59,813 nt of DNA from Clostridia bacterium. Lineage in GTDB: Bacteria; Bacillota; Clostridia; Christensenellales; Borkfalkiaceae. The notes beneath the pieces were generated by a model. That model saw nothing but the letters and a program-made list of their open reading frames with translations, did not search any database and was not told where the DNA came from. Below are positions 36,527 to 45,627 of the stretch, in pieces. Numbering within the stretch: position 1 is the stretch's first letter; every line of letters begins with the position of its first letter. The stretch spans positions 1-59,813 of the forward strand of contig JAFTPZ010000003.1 of the NCBI GenBank assembly GCA_017463025.1, read 5' to 3'. Both the position numbers and the translations under genes were made by a program.

Positions 36527-38365
36527 ATGTGTGGAATCGTTGGTTTTACGGGTAAGCGCCAAGCCGCGCCCGTACTTTTAGAAGGACTTTCCAAACTCGA
36601 ATACCGCGGTTACGACTCGGCAGGGCTTGCCGTGCGCGAGGGTAACGGCGAAACGGAGATCGTCAAAGCCAAGGGCAGACTGCGCGTGCTGTCCGATAAA
36701 ACGAACGGCGGCGAAACGCTCAAAGGGGATTGCGGTATCGGGCATACCCGTTGGGCGACGCACGGCGAGCCGTCCGAGCGGAACGCGCACCCGCACCAAA
36801 GCGACGATAAAACGGTGGTCGCCGTGCATAACGGTATTATCGAAAATTATGGAGAAATACGCGAAAAATTACAAAAAAGCGGCTATACGTTCTATTCGCA
36901 AACGGACACGGAAGCGGCGGTGAAGCTGATCGATTATTACGCGAAAAAATACGGCGGCGGTCCGATCGACGCGCTGTCGCGGTTTATGATGCGCGTGCGC
37001 GGCTCGTACGCGCTCGCCGTGCTCTTCAAGGACTATCCCGACGAAATTTACGTGGCGAGAAAGGAAAGTCCTATGATCGTTGGGGTGGCGGAGGGAGAAA
37101 CGTTTATCGCCTCCGACGTGCCTGCGATATTGCGGTATACGCGCAAAGTATACTATATGGGCAATATGGAGATCGCGCGGCTGGGCAAGGGAAGCGCGAG
37201 CTTTTACAATATCGACCGCGAGGAGATCGAAAAGCCGCTTACGGAAATCAAATGGGACGCGGCGGCGGCGGAAAAATCGGGGTTCGAGCACTTTATGATG
37301 AAAGAGATCCACGAACAGCCAAAAGCGGTCGCGGATACGCTAAACGCCCTGATCAAAGAAGATACGATCGACCTTTCCCCCGTAGGCTTGACGGACGAGG
37401 CGCTCAAACGGATAGGGCAGGTATGTATCGTCGGTTGCGGTTCGGCGTATCACGTGGGCATTGCGGCGCAGTACGTGATAGAGGACTTGGCGAAATTGCC
37501 CGTGCGCGTGGAGCTTGCCTCCGAGTTCCGCTACCGCGAGCCGGTGTTGGAGAAAAATACCCTCGTCGTGATCGTCAGTCAGTCGGGGGAAACGGCGGAC
37601 AGTTTAGCCGCGCTCCGCGCGGCAAAGGATAGGGGCGCGAAAACGCTTGCGATCGTCAACGTGGTCGGTTCGTCGATCGCACGAGAGGCGGATAACGTTT
37701 TGTATACCCTCGCAGGACCGGAGATTGCGGTGGCAACGACCAAAGCGTATTCCACACAGCTTGCGGCGACGTACGCATTGGCGATCGCGCTGGGGTACGC
37801 GCGCGGTACGCTCGAAGAGGGGGAAAGGGGGCGGCTGATCAAGGAGCTTTCCGCCTTACCCGAAAAAATGCAAAGAACGCTCGAAGATAAGGAACGCATA
37901 CAATGGTTCGCGGCAAAGTTTGCAAACGCGAAAGATATCTTTTTTATCGGTCGCGGCGTGGACTACGCCGTGAGTTTGGAGGGTAGCTTGAAAATGAAAG
38001 AGTTAAGCTATATCCACTCGGAGGCGTACGCGGCAGGGGAACTGAAACACGGTCCGATCTCGCTCGTGGAGGAGGGCGTGTTGGTAGTGAGCGTACTCAC
38101 GCAAAAAGGACTGTTTGAAAAAACCGTTTCGAATATGACGGAGGTTAAAAGCCGCGGCGCGTATTTAATGGGGCTGACGAGCTACGGCAATTACGCGTTA
38201 GAGGATACCGCGGATTTCACGGTGTATATACCGCAAACGGACGAACGGTTCGCGGCGAGCCTCGCTGTGATCCCGTTACAGCTAATGGGGTACTACGTGA
38301 GCGTTGCCAAAGGCTTGGACGTGGATAAACCGCGAAATTTAGCGAAAAGCGTAACCGTGGAATAA
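36527..38365 (+). CDS. glmS: Glucosamine-fructose-6-phosphate aminotransferase
   Basis: A 612-residue enzyme making glucosamine-6-phosphate for cell-wall synthesis. The nucleophilic cysteine follows the initiator Met in MCGIVGFTGK; the glutaminase domain runs to about 235 and two SIS sugar-binding domains follow (CGSAYHVG, SQSGETADS, ELKHGPISL). The 97-base gap upstream is too short for a glmS ribozyme, and none was recognised. Confidence 0.97.
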   Translation: MCGIVGFTGKRQAAPVLLEGLSKLEYRGYDSAGLAVREGNGETEIVKAKGRLRVLSDKTNGGETLKGDCGIGHTRWATHGEPSERNAHPHQSDDKTVVAVHNGIIENYGEIREKLQKSGYTFYSQTDTEAAVKLIDYYAKKYGGGPIDALSRFMMRVRGSYALAVLFKDYPDEIYVARKESPMIVGVAEGETFIASDVPAILRYTRKVYYMGNMEIARLGKGSASFYNIDREEIEKPLTEIKWDAAAAEKSGFEHFMMKEIHEQPKAVADTLNALIKEDTIDLSPVGLTDEALKRIGQVCIVGCGSAYHVGIAAQYVIEDLAKLPVRVELASEFRYREPVLEKNTLVVIVSQSGETADSLAALRAAKDRGAKTLAIVNVVGSSIAREADNVLYTLAGPEIAVATTKAYSTQLAATYALAIALGYARGTLEEGERGRLIKELSALPEKMQRTLEDKERIQWFAAKFANAKDIFFIGRGVDYAVSLEGSLKMKELSYIHSEAYAAGELKHGPISLVEEGVLVVSVLTQKGLFEKTVSNMTEVKSRGAYLMGLTSYGNYALEDTADFTVYIPQTDERFAASLAVIPLQLMGYYVSVAKGLDVDKPRNLAKSVTVE

Positions 38366-38390
38366 AATTAAAAAAACGGATAAAAAGTGA

Positions 38391-38419
38391 TTGACATTTT
38401 CAGTGAGCGGTGCTATAAT
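38391..38419 (+). promoter_or_regulatory. Consensus promoter of tRNA-Val
   Basis: A perfect TTGACA (38391-38396) and TATAAT (38414-38419) with 17-base spacing lie 16 bases before the tRNA, as expected for a strongly expressed stable RNA. Confidence 0.9.
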
Positions 38420-38435
38420 AATCATAGCTTTAAGC

Positions 38436-38513
38436 GGAGGCATAGTCTCAGTTGGTTAGAGCGCTCGCTTCACATGCGAGAGGTCACAGGTTCAAGTCCT
38501 GTTGTCTCCACCA
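38436..38513 (+). tRNA. tRNA-Val (anticodon CAC)
   Basis: Acceptor GGAGGCA pairs with TGTCTCC, then ACCA is encoded. Anticodon stem CTCGC/GCGAG has loop TTCACAT (anticodon CAC); the T-arm loop is TTCAAGT. The gene is 78 bases, one longer than expected, because four rather than three bases (TAGT) seem to lie between the acceptor stem and a CTC/GAG D-stem. Confidence 0.9.
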
Positions 38514-38548
38514 AAAAAGGAACACCCGACAGGGTGTTCCTTTTTTGG
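38511..38548 (+). terminator. Terminator of tRNA-Val
   Basis: A perfect 17-bp inverted repeat starts at the tRNA CCA and contains GGAACACCC-GACA-GGGTGTTCC followed by TTTTTT. Confidence 0.92.
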
Positions 38549-38848
38549 TGGAAATAGGTTTCACAGAAACTGTGTATTATCACAGTTTCACGCGAGGGGG
38601 ACAAGGTTGAAAAAGCTTATTTTTTTCTCCGTCGTTCTGAATGGAACGGAGTGGAATAAAGAATTTCAAGAAGATAATGGATATTATATAATGAAGAAAA
38701 GGTGATAAAAAATATCACGAAGATGATAAAAAATTGTGAAAAAATAAAAAAAATCAGTTGCATTGTAAGGAAAAATATGTTAAAATATACCTACAAAACC
38801 AACCCAAAGGGTTGAAAATGAAAAAAATTTGGTTTAGGAGGCTCAAAA
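38549..38848. promoter_or_regulatory. Gene-free leader with hairpin and promoter of the surface protein
   Basis: No gene is seen. A perfect hairpin GAAACTGTG-TATTAT-CACAGTTTC (38566-38589) without a T-run could be an operator. A promoter for the next gene is at TTGCAT (38758-38763) and TAAAAT (38781-38786), 17 bases apart. The transcript leader contains a CAACCC-AAA-GGGTTG stem-loop before the AGGAGG binding site. Confidence 0.55.
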
Positions 38849-41569
38849 ATGAACCGAATGAAAACTAAACTTTGGCACACTTTGGCACTTATGCTCACGG
38901 CACTTGTTTGTGCCGTGTTTGGCATTCTCGGCGTATTTTCCAAGTCCGACGTGCAAACGGCACAGGCGGCAGATGCGACTACATACGATAAATTGACAGA
39001 CGCAGACGGCGACAAGTTGGACACAACCGACACCACGCTTACGTTTACGCTCGAAAGTACGAAAGCACCGATCACAGAGGATATGATCGAGTTTATCGCG
39101 CCTTGCAACTGCGCGTACGACGGCAAGACGAGGAGCGCGGCGGTGGTCGGCGAACGGTGGTTGATCGAGCTCGTAACGGTGAAGTATTACGACGAGAACG
39201 GCGCGGAGATTTCCGGCTTGCCCAAGGACGTGGGCGAGTACACCGCGAAAATTTACGTGGCGGAGTCGGAAAATTACGCCGCAACCGTACTGTCCAACCC
39301 TGCGTGGACGTTCGCCATTGCAAAGGGTACGATCGATATGTCGGACGTGAAGTGGGATTACACTTCTGCACTTACCTACGACGGCACGGAAAAGTCGGTC
39401 GTTTTGACGGGCTTGCCCGACGGCGTTTCGGCTACTTATACGGGCGACAAGGCGACAGTTGCAGGAAAGTATACGGCGAGCGTTACGTTTACGTATGACA
39501 CGGCAAACTACAACGAAATTTCGATGGACGATCTTTCGTGGGAGATCGCGAAAGCGAAGGTAACGAAGCCGAGCGCGGACGCGACGGCGTTTGTGTATGG
39601 CGGTAAGTTGCAAACGTACTCGGTGGCGGCGAGCGATTATTACACGGTTTCGAACAATACGAGAACGGACGCAGGTTCGCAAACGGTTACGGTCGCATTG
39701 AAAGACAAGGATAATTACGAGTGGGCGGACGGCACGACGGCTGATCTTGCGTTCACGTTCACGATCGCAAAAGCGACCTACGATATGACGAACGCGAAGT
39801 GGAATTACAGCTCTGGGTTCACGTACGACGGCACGGAAAAATCGGTCGAGGTTGCGGGCTTGCCGACGGGCGTAACGGCTACCTACACGGGCGACAAGGC
39901 GACGAAAGCAGGAAAGTATACGGCGAAAGTTGCGCTTGCGTATGACGAGGACAACTACAACGAAATTTCGATGGACGATCTTGCTTGGGAGATCGCAAAA
40001 GCGACCTACGATATGACGAACGCGAAGTGGAATTACAGTTCTGCATTCACCTATGACGGCACGGAAAAGTCGGTCGTTTTGACGGGCTTGCCGACAGGCG
40101 TAACGGCTACCTATACGGGCGACAAGGCGACGAAAGCAGGAAAGTATACGGCGAAAGTTACGCTTGCGTATGACGAGGACAACTACAACGAAATTTCGGT
40201 GGACGATCTTTCGTGGGAGATCGCGAAAGCGGTCTATGATATGACGGGCGTAACCTTTGCGGATAAGACGGTGGATTACAACGGCGAGGCGCAGGGTATC
40301 GTGATCGGCGGCGAGCTGCCCGAGGGCGTGAGCGTGAGCTATTCGGAGAGCAAGACGGAGGTCGGCGAATACGAGATGGTGGCGACGTTCACGGGTGATA
40401 GCGAGAACTACGAGGCGATCGCGGATATGAAAGCGACTCTCACGATCAAAGCCGTTCCCCAGCCCGAACCCGAACCCGAGCCTGAACCCGAGCCCGAACC
40501 TGAACCCGAGCCCGAACCCGAGCCCGAGCCTGAACCCGAGCCTGAACCCGAGCCTGAACCCGAGCCCGAACCCGAGCCCGAGCCTGAACCCGAGCCTGAA
40601 CCCGAGCCCAAACCCGAACCCAAACCTAAAGAGGAAGAAACCTCGCTGCAATGGTTGATCTGGGTATTGTCGGGAATCGTGGGGGTAGAAATTATAACGA
40701 TGATCTTCGGTTTGAATAAACGTAAAAAGAATTCGAAAACGTATTCGTTTGCGCCCGCGGCGTTGTTGTTGACGATCCCGACGAGCGAGCTCTATATCAT
40801 CATCGCGCTTGCCGTGGTGGCGATCGGGTTGGGAATCGGAAACGTGTGCGTATTCAAAAAACCGAAAACGTCCGTTCAAGTAGCGGAAACGGTCGAAGAA
40901 ACGGCGGAAACGGTCGAAACCGTGGAAGAAGTCGAAGAAGTAAAAGAAGAAGTCGCGGCGACGATCGAAAGCGAAGTGGAAGTCGAACCGGAAACGGAAA
41001 GCGAAGTCGCGGACGAAACGGACGAAAGTGAAACCGTCGTGGTGCGCGACGTGGAAGAGGGTACGGGTATGGCGATCGTGGCGCGGTATAACAAGTCGTT
41101 CACGGCAAAGCTCATTCAAGCCCCCGACGAAACGAAGAAGTATTACACGGTTTTGAAAAACGCGATCTTGTCGTACAAGAAAACGAAGAGCCGCGTTTCG
41201 TGGAACTATGACAGCGTGAATTTCGGCAGAAACAAACTCGTCAGATTTGCCGTACGCGGCAAGACCTTGAACGTGTATTTCGCGCTCGACGCCGAGGAAT
41301 TTGCAGGGACGAAATATAAGGTGCATAAGCTCGAAAGCAAGAAATATCAGAGCGTGCCCTGCCGTTACAAGATCACGAGCGACAGAAAATGCAAGTATGC
41401 TCTGCATCTGATCGAGGCGCTTGCGAGCAAATATTCGCTCGTCAAAGTCGGCGAACAAAACGAAAACTACGCCCTGCCTTTCGAAACGACGGACGCGCTC
41501 GTAGAGAAAGGTCTGATCAAAGAACTGATCAGCAAGGAAAAGCTCGCGGAGCTTACGCAAGGGAAGTAA
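38849..41569 (+). CDS. Large repeat-containing cell-surface membrane protein
   Basis: A 906-residue protein not recognised by name. It has a signal peptide (cleavage likely after AQA, about residue 40), then Ig-like/MBG-type repeats (about 150-530) with YDGTEKSV...GLP...YTGDKAT...GKYTA units. A Pro-Glu stalk (about 535-595) leads to two transmembrane helices (about 601-621 and 635-668) joined by a basic KRKKNSK loop. After an acidic linker, a C-terminal globular domain begins near NKSFTAKLI and contains [21 protein letters not shown]. By the positive-inside rule both ends would face outward. I have the impression of similar C-terminal domains in gut Clostridia, but give no function. Confidence 0.75.
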   Translation: MNRMKTKLWHTLALMLTALVCAVFGILGVFSKSDVQTAQAADATTYDKLTDADGDKLDTTDTTLTFTLESTKAPITEDMIEFIAPCNCAYDGKTRSAAVVGERWLIELVTVKYYDENGAEISGLPKDVGEYTAKIYVAESENYAATVLSNPAWTFAIAKGTIDMSDVKWDYTSALTYDGTEKSVVLTGLPDGVSATYTGDKATVAGKYTASVTFTYDTANYNEISMDDLSWEIAKAKVTKPSADATAFVYGGKLQTYSVAASDYYTVSNNTRTDAGSQTVTVALKDKDNYEWADGTTADLAFTFTIAKATYDMTNAKWNYSSGFTYDGTEKSVEVAGLPTGVTATYTGDKATKAGKYTAKVALAYDEDNYNEISMDDLAWEIAKATYDMTNAKWNYSSAFTYDGTEKSVVLTGLPTGVTATYTGDKATKAGKYTAKVTLAYDEDNYNEISVDDLSWEIAKAVYDMTGVTFADKTVDYNGEAQGIVIGGELPEGVSVSYSESKTEVGEYEMVATFTGDSENYEAIADMKATLTIKAVPQPEPEPEPEPEPEPEPEPEPEPEPEPEPEPEPEPEPEPEPEPEPEPEPEPKPEPKPKEEETSLQWLIWVLSGIVGVEIITMIFGLNKRKKNSKTYSFAPAALLLTIPTSELYIIIALAVVAIGLGIGNVCVFKKPKTSVQVAETVEETAETVETVEEVEEVKEEVAATIESEVEVEPETESEVADETDESETVVVRDVEEGTGMAIVARYNKSFTAKLIQAPDETKKYYTVLKNAILSYKKTKSRVSWNYDSVNFGRNKLVRFAVRGKTLNVYFALDAEEFAGTKYKVHKLESKKYQSVPCRYKITSDRKCKYALHLIEALASKYSLVKVGEQNENYALPFETTDALVEKGLIKELISKEKLAELTQGK
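39773..40228 (+). repeat. Two near-identical 228-bp tandem units in the surface protein
   Basis: Unit one (39773-40000) and unit two (40001-40228) are nearly identical, each encoding 76 residues from [14 protein letters not shown] to LAWEIAK or LSWEIAK. A more diverged unit precedes at about 39325-39553. High identity at the DNA level implies recent duplication or gene conversion. Confidence 0.85.
40459..40630 (+). repeat. Pro-Glu dipeptide repeat (stalk)
   Basis: A run of CCCGAA/CCCGAG/CCTGAA hexamers encodes about 27 Pro-Glu or Pro-Lys dipeptides, ending in [10 protein letters not shown]. It forms a rigid extended spacer between the repeats and the membrane helices. Mixed synonymous codons (CCC/CCT, GAA/GAG) occur in longer order, so the tract probably expands in blocks. 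Confidence 0.85.
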
Positions 41570-41573
41570 AAGA

Positions 41574-41607
41574 AAAAAAACCTAAACCGCTTGGTTTAGG
41601 TTTTTTT
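41574..41607 (+). terminator. Terminator after the surface protein gene
   Basis: Stem CCTAAACC-GCTT-GGTTTAGG, extended by A/T pairs, followed by TTTTTTT. Confidence 0.88.
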
Positions 41608-41627
41608 ATTTCCCCTTGTAAAAAGAC

Positions 41628-41656
41628 TTGAAATCGGAGCGAAAAAGTGTTATAAT
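41628..41656 (+). promoter_or_regulatory. Promoter of mntP
   Basis: TTGAAA (41628-41633) and TATAAT (41651-41656), 17 bases apart. The short leader shows no manganese riboswitch. Confidence 0.75.
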
Positions 41657-41703
41657 AACAACATTATGCGCATATGTGTTTTTGGGAGGTAATAAAATAC
41701 AGT

Positions 41704-42294
41704 ATGTGGGATTTCAGATTCTTTTCGACGAGCGTACTCCTTGGCGTAGGGCTTGCTATGGACGCGTTTTCCGTGTCCCTTGCGAACGGCTTGAACGAGC
41801 CGTGCATGAAAAAGCGAAAAATGTTCGGCGTTGCCGGCGTATTCGCGGTCTTTCAGGCGTTGATGCCTTTGATCGGTTGGGTATGCGTGCATACGCTTTT
41901 GCAGTACTTCACCGTTTTTGAAAAGTTTATTCCGTGGATCGCGTTGGTTCTGCTCGGTTTTATCGGCGGTAAAATGCTCTACGAAGGGATCAAAAGCAAG
42001 GACGAACCGCAAAGCTGCGAAAGCGCGGGCGTGGGGGTGGGCGCGTTGCTCGTGCAGGGCGTAGCGACCTCTATCGACGCGCTGTCCGTCGGGTTCACGA
42101 TCGCGGAATACGACTTTTTCATGGCGTTCGTCGCCGTATTGATCATAGCCGCGGTTACGTTCGCGATCTGTTTAGGCGGACTGTTTCTCGGTAAGAAGTT
42201 CGGTACGGCGCTTGCAAATAAGGCGACTATTTTCGGCGGCGTGATCTTAATTTTGATTGGTGTTGAAATTTTTATTACGGGACTGATCGGTTAA
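41704..42294 (+). CDS. mntP: Manganese efflux pump MntP
   Basis: A 196-residue protein with six transmembrane helices. The two family repeats are visible with their acidic residues: GVGLAMDAFSVSLANGL and GVATSIDALSVGFTIAEY. It exports Mn(II). The start is the ATG at 41704 after GGGAGG with a long spacing; the in-frame ATG at 41674 lacks a binding site. Confidence 0.92.
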   Translation: MWDFRFFSTSVLLGVGLAMDAFSVSLANGLNEPCMKKRKMFGVAGVFAVFQALMPLIGWVCVHTLLQYFTVFEKFIPWIALVLLGFIGGKMLYEGIKSKDEPQSCESAGVGVGALLVQGVATSIDALSVGFTIAEYDFFMAFVAVLIIAAVTFAICLGGLFLGKKFGTALANKATIFGGVILILIGVEIFITGLIG

Positions 42295-42313
42295 GGAATT
42301 TTGTCAGAAACAC

Positions 42314-42342
42314 TTGACAGTTGGGTATAAATACGCTATAAT
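42314..42342 (+). promoter_or_regulatory. Consensus promoter of degV
   Basis: TTGACA (42314-42319) and TATAAT (42337-42342) with 17-base spacing, 53 bases before the start codon. Confidence 0.85.
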
Positions 42343-42394
42343 ATAAATAGCTTGTTTAGAAAGAAAACAATTTTTTTACGTTAAGGAGAAGAAA

Positions 42395-43258
42395 ATGTAT
42401 CAGTTATTTTGCGATTCCAACTGTGAGCTTTGGCACACGACGGTCAAAGAGCTTGGTTTGAACGTTATCCGTATGCCGTATATTTTGGACGGCGAGGAAT
42501 TTTTTTACGATATGGGCGAAAATACCGACTTCAAGGGCTTTTTCGATAGAATGCGCGCAGGCTCTACGCCGAAAACCGCCGCGCTCAACGAATACGCCTA
42601 CACCGAGTATTTCGAGCCCGTGCTCGCGCGTGGCGAGGATATTTATTATATCACGTTCTCCCATCAAATGAGCGGTACGTTCAACGCGATGAAAAACGTC
42701 ATTGCAAAGCTCAAAGAAAAATATCCCGAACGCGAGATACGTTTCAAGGACAGTAAACTCATTTCCCTCGGTAGCGGTTTCGTAACGTATTACGGCGCAC
42801 TCAAATACAAAAACGGGGCGACCATGGACGAGTTGGACGCGTATTTAGACGAACTGATCGAGCATACGGCGACCTATTTCGTCGTGGACGATCTGACCTA
42901 TTTATATCGTGGCGGCAGAGTTTCGGGTGTTTCGAGGGTATTCGGGAATTTACTTGGTATCAAGCCCGTGTTGTATTTCAACGAAGAGGGAAAAATTCTC
43001 AATATCAATAAAGTAAAGGGCAAGAAAAAGGCCTTGGCGACGTTGCTCGGCTATATGAAAGAAAAAGGGAGCGACTTGGATAAGTATAAAGTATACGTTT
43101 TGCAAGCGGATTGCGAGGACGAGGCGAGCGACTTCGTCAAAAAGATCAGAGCGGAGTTCGGGTACTTGGATATCGTAGTACAGCCCATCGGGCCCGTGAT
43201 CGGCGCGCATTGCGGCCCTGGGACGGTCGGCTTGATCTTCCATAGTAAAGAGAAATAA
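42395..43258 (+). CDS. DegV family fatty-acid-binding protein
   Basis: A 287-residue DegV protein, which binds fatty acids for phosphorylation by FakA in Gram-positive bacteria. Family motifs are CDSNCEL (in place of the common DS-DL start), GSTPKTAALN, ITFSHQMSGTFNAM, VDDLTYLYRGGRVSG and the C-terminal IGAHCGPGTVGLIF. No fakA is nearby. Confidence 0.93.
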   Translation: MYQLFCDSNCELWHTTVKELGLNVIRMPYILDGEEFFYDMGENTDFKGFFDRMRAGSTPKTAALNEYAYTEYFEPVLARGEDIYYITFSHQMSGTFNAMKNVIAKLKEKYPEREIRFKDSKLISLGSGFVTYYGALKYKNGATMDELDAYLDELIEHTATYFVVDDLTYLYRGGRVSGVSRVFGNLLGIKPVLYFNEEGKILNINKVKGKKKALATLLGYMKEKGSDLDKYKVYVLQADCEDEASDFVKKIRAEFGYLDIVVQPIGPVIGAHCGPGTVGLIFHSKEK

Positions 43259-43284
43259 AAAAACGCCTTGAAACATAGGCGGAT

Positions 43285-43360
43285 GGGGATATAGCGCAGT
43301 TGGTAGCGCGTTTGAATGGCATTCAAAAGGTCAGGGGTTCGACTCCCCTTATCTCCGCCA
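43285..43360 (+). tRNA. tRNA-Ala (anticodon GGC)
   Basis: Acceptor GGGGATA pairs with TATCTCC, followed by encoded GCCA. Anticodon stem TTTGA/TCAAA has loop ATGGCAT (anticodon GGC); the T-arm loop is TTCGACT. The 76-base gene lies 26 bases after degV. Phage genes begin 115 bases beyond it, so its 3' end is a likely integration site. Confidence 0.94.
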
Positions 43361-43431
43361 AGAATGAATAATCCGAACACCATCATTTTCGTAAAAGCGG
43401 ACTACTGGGGTGTTTGGGTTACCAACAGAAT

Positions 43432-43468
43432 AAGGTAGGAACAAAGCGTTCCTACCTTTTCTTTTTTT
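43432..43468 (+). terminator. Terminator between tRNA-Ala and phage genes
   Basis: A perfect 11-bp stem AAGGTAGGAAC/GTTCCTACCTT (43432-43442, 43448-43458) with loop AAAGC is followed by a T-rich tract on the plus strand. It protects the phage end from host readthrough and may also serve the convergent phage transcript. Confidence 0.88.
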
Positions 43469-43474
43469 TGCTGT

Positions 43475-44470
43475 TTATGTAGCCTTTTGAATAGGCACAT
43501 ATTCGGGGACTGGGTCTGCCGCCTGTTCGGGAGCTTCCTCGTCCTCGTCGTCCTCCTCTTCAGGTTCGGGATGCGCGTCGAAGTACTGCATCGCCTGATT
43601 CATGAGGTCGGTCTGGTCGTCCATATAGTTTACGGTGTCGAAGACGATGTTCTCGTAGCCGAACTTATAGCCCGTAAAGCCGTTCATTACGACGGCGAGG
43701 AGCTTGAGCATACAGGATGCAAAAATCACCCATGTAGGCTCTACGACAATGTCCAGAACGATAATGCTCATGACGAGCGATATCAGGAAGGTCGAGCCGA
43801 ACTTCACACCGAAGTTAATGCTTTTCTTGGTCTCAGGCTTCGTTCCGAGAGGAGCGCGGCGGCTTGAGCCTCTGCCGCGCTTCATAATCATCTCAGGAGT
43901 GAGCTTGACAGGCTTTATGGCGTTTGCCTTGATGAGCGCCGCCTTCTGCACCTTCGAGAGCTTGGGGTCGTTCTCGATGGTCTCCTCGTCCAGACCGAGC
44001 CACTTCTTGCGGTATTCCTTGTAGGAGAAGCCGACGACTGCCAGAACGGACATTCTGGCGTTCTTCAGCTCGTCGTCGATATAGTACCTGCAGAACTCGT
44101 GGAGTCTGGTCTGCCTCTGAGCGTCGATAATGGTCTTCTTCTTGGTGCTGAATCTATCGAGAGAGTCTAAGTAGAGGTCGCTCTGAAGACCGTGTCTCAT
44201 GCCGCTGTCGGAGGCGTTGACATACATCGAATAGGAGCAGAACAAGAGGAGGAAGAAGTCCAGACCGAGCGCCGCGATTTGCTCAAAAGAGGTGATTTTG
44301 ATATCCGTGGTCACGATAACGATAACCGCGAAAATCAGGAACACACCAACAAAAATACCAGCGTTGTTAAGGAGGCTCTTCGCCACCTTTTTCTTTTGAT
44401 TATGCTCCGAGACCACAGCCTGCTCGAAGGCTTCGGCTCTGGAGCTTTTTTGTGTTTCAATTCTTTCCAT
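43475..44470 (-). CDS. Phage membrane protein, unknown
   Basis: A 331-residue protein with two hydrophobic helices near residues 35-88 and two near 225-270, separated by a charged cytoplasmic-looking region, and a very acidic, proline-rich C-terminal tail (EPEEEDDEDEEAPE). It starts after AAAGGAGG. It is the last gene of the phage operon, next to the putative attachment site. Not recognised; its position could fit lysis, superinfection exclusion or lysogenic conversion. Confidence 0.7.
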   Translation of the reverse strand: MERIETQKSSRAEAFEQAVVSEHNQKKKVAKSLLNNAGIFVGVFLIFAVIVIVTTDIKITSFEQIAALGLDFFLLLFCSYSMYVNASDSGMRHGLQSDLYLDSLDRFSTKKKTIIDAQRQTRLHEFCRYYIDDELKNARMSVLAVVGFSYKEYRKKWLGLDEETIENDPKLSKVQKAALIKANAIKPVKLTPEMIMKRGRGSSRRAPLGTKPETKKSINFGVKFGSTFLISLVMSIIVLDIVVEPTWVIFASCMLKLLAVVMNGFTGYKFGYENIVFDTVNYMDDQTDLMNQAMQYFDAHPEPEEEDDEDEEAPEQAADPVPEYVPIQKAT

Positions 44471-44484
44471 GACCTATTCCTCCT

Positions 44485-44844
44485 TTAAGGCTTGTTGCCG
44501 ATGATATTTCCGAGTTTGTAGATACCAGCGCCGATTACATTGGCTACCGTTCCGAAGAAGCACACCACGACCATCTCGTCGATGATATTACGCAGGCACA
44601 CAAACAGAACGAGAAGCACTACCCAGACCACCCAGACTGACGGGGAGCGGAAGTACGCCTTTATCTGCTTGATGAACGGTAGGCAGGACAGGAAGGCAAA
44701 TATGAGGAACAGACCAGACATGGTCGCCTCGGAGCTTTTCTCTACCCAGAGGGGAAACTGAGTGAGTGTTGCGGCGAGCGGCACAGATACATCTATCGTG
44801 ACCGCTATCGCCTTGAGGATATTACCCTTCGTTCTGTTTGTCAT
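44485..44844 (-). CDS. Small four-helix membrane protein, holin candidate
   Basis: A 119-residue protein with about four transmembrane segments (AIAVTIDVSVPLAATLTQFPLW, MSGLFLIFAFLSCLPF, VWVVWVVLLVLFVCL, MVVVCFFGTVANVIGAGIY) and short charged ends, behind GGAGGTG. Size and topology fit a phage holin, but no family motif was recognised and no endolysin gene is adjacent in the window. Confidence 0.65.
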   Translation of the reverse strand: MTNRTKGNILKAIAVTIDVSVPLAATLTQFPLWVEKSSEATMSGLFLIFAFLSCLPFIKQIKAYFRSPSVWVVWVVLLVLFVCLRNIIDEMVVVCFFGTVANVIGAGIYKLGNIIGNKP

Positions 44845-44847
44845 GGG

Positions 44848-45615
44848 TTACACCTCCGCGTCTTCTGTCTTGGTTTCCGTTGACTCCGTAGCGTTGCCGA
44901 GGTTGTTGCGTACTGCCTCGACGATGGCGATGAGTTGCTTGTCGTCCTGAAGAGTCTTCAAGCAATTCGCGTACTTAAGGTTTACGAGGTCTTTTACTCC
45001 CTGCGGCAGATTCTTGGAGTTCACATAAACGGTGGTGAGAATCTCCAGAATAGCCGCGTTTGTGGCGAAGACTGCACCGACGACGCGGTTTCTCTCGCCC
45101 TCCGTAGCTCCGTACTGGTCGTAGGACTCCTTCATGGCATCGTATTTCTGCGACATGTCATTGTAGCCGTCTATCATTTTGTTTGCGACGACGACGACTG
45201 AGTTCTGACCGCCGAGCGTTTCCTCGACCTCGCCCTTGATGTTCTCCAGCGTTTTCTTGGTCTCTTTGGACATCTTAGAGCTGGAGTGCTTGAGGATGAG
45301 GTTGAGAATCAAAAGTATAACAGAACCGACCACCGAAAGAGTCTCTCCAGAGTAGGTCGTGACGAACTCCCAGACGCGAGTGAATACTGTGTGGTAGACA
45401 CTCTCTCCTTCAGGCTCTTCAGGAGCTTCAGGAAGGGGCGTTTCAGGCTCAGGAGCAGGCGTTTCGACCACAGGCTCGTCAACGGTAGGGGTCTCCGTTT
45501 CGACGGTCTCTGAGGTCTCTGCGCTGACCTCCTCAGCGCTTACAGTCACAGGAAAGACGCAGAGCGTCATTACGGCGATGATGCAGAGCAACATCGCAAA
45601 AAATCTCTTTTTCAT
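44848..45615 (-). CDS. Secreted or membrane-anchored phage protein, unknown
   Basis: A 255-residue protein with a clear signal peptide (KKRFFAMLLCIIAVMTLCVFP, cleaved after VSA), a Pro/Glu/Thr-rich linker (PEPETPLPEAPEEPEG) and one transmembrane helix (LSVVGSVILLILNLIL) near residue 100. A long helical domain follows (SKMSKETKKTLENIKGEVEE onward). It starts after TAAGGAG. It could be a spanin-like or envelope protein; the function is not shown. Confidence 0.65.
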   Translation of the reverse strand: MKKRFFAMLLCIIAVMTLCVFPVTVSAEEVSAETSETVETETPTVDEPVVETPAPEPETPLPEAPEEPEGESVYHTVFTRVWEFVTTYSGETLSVVGSVILLILNLILKHSSSKMSKETKKTLENIKGEVEETLGGQNSVVVVANKMIDGYNDMSQKYDAMKESYDQYGATEGERNRVVGAVFATNAAILEILTTVYVNSKNLPQGVKDLVNLKYANCLKTLQDDKQLIAIVEAVRNNLGNATESTETKTEDAEV

Positions 45616-45627
45616 AGCGTTATCTCC

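Noticed and set aside
40459..40630. CRISPR-like or other array at the hexamer repeat
   Set aside because: Short in-frame Pro-Glu codon repeats without spacers; it is a protein stalk.
38843..41560. 905-codon open frame on the minus strand opposite the surface protein
   Set aside because: It mirrors the repeat gene exactly, is an Arg/Phe-rich low-complexity sequence, and lacks a sensible start. It is a codon-bias shadow.
41608..41703. Manganese riboswitch before mntP
   Set aside because: The leader after the -10 box is under 50 bases, too short for the yybP-ykoY element.
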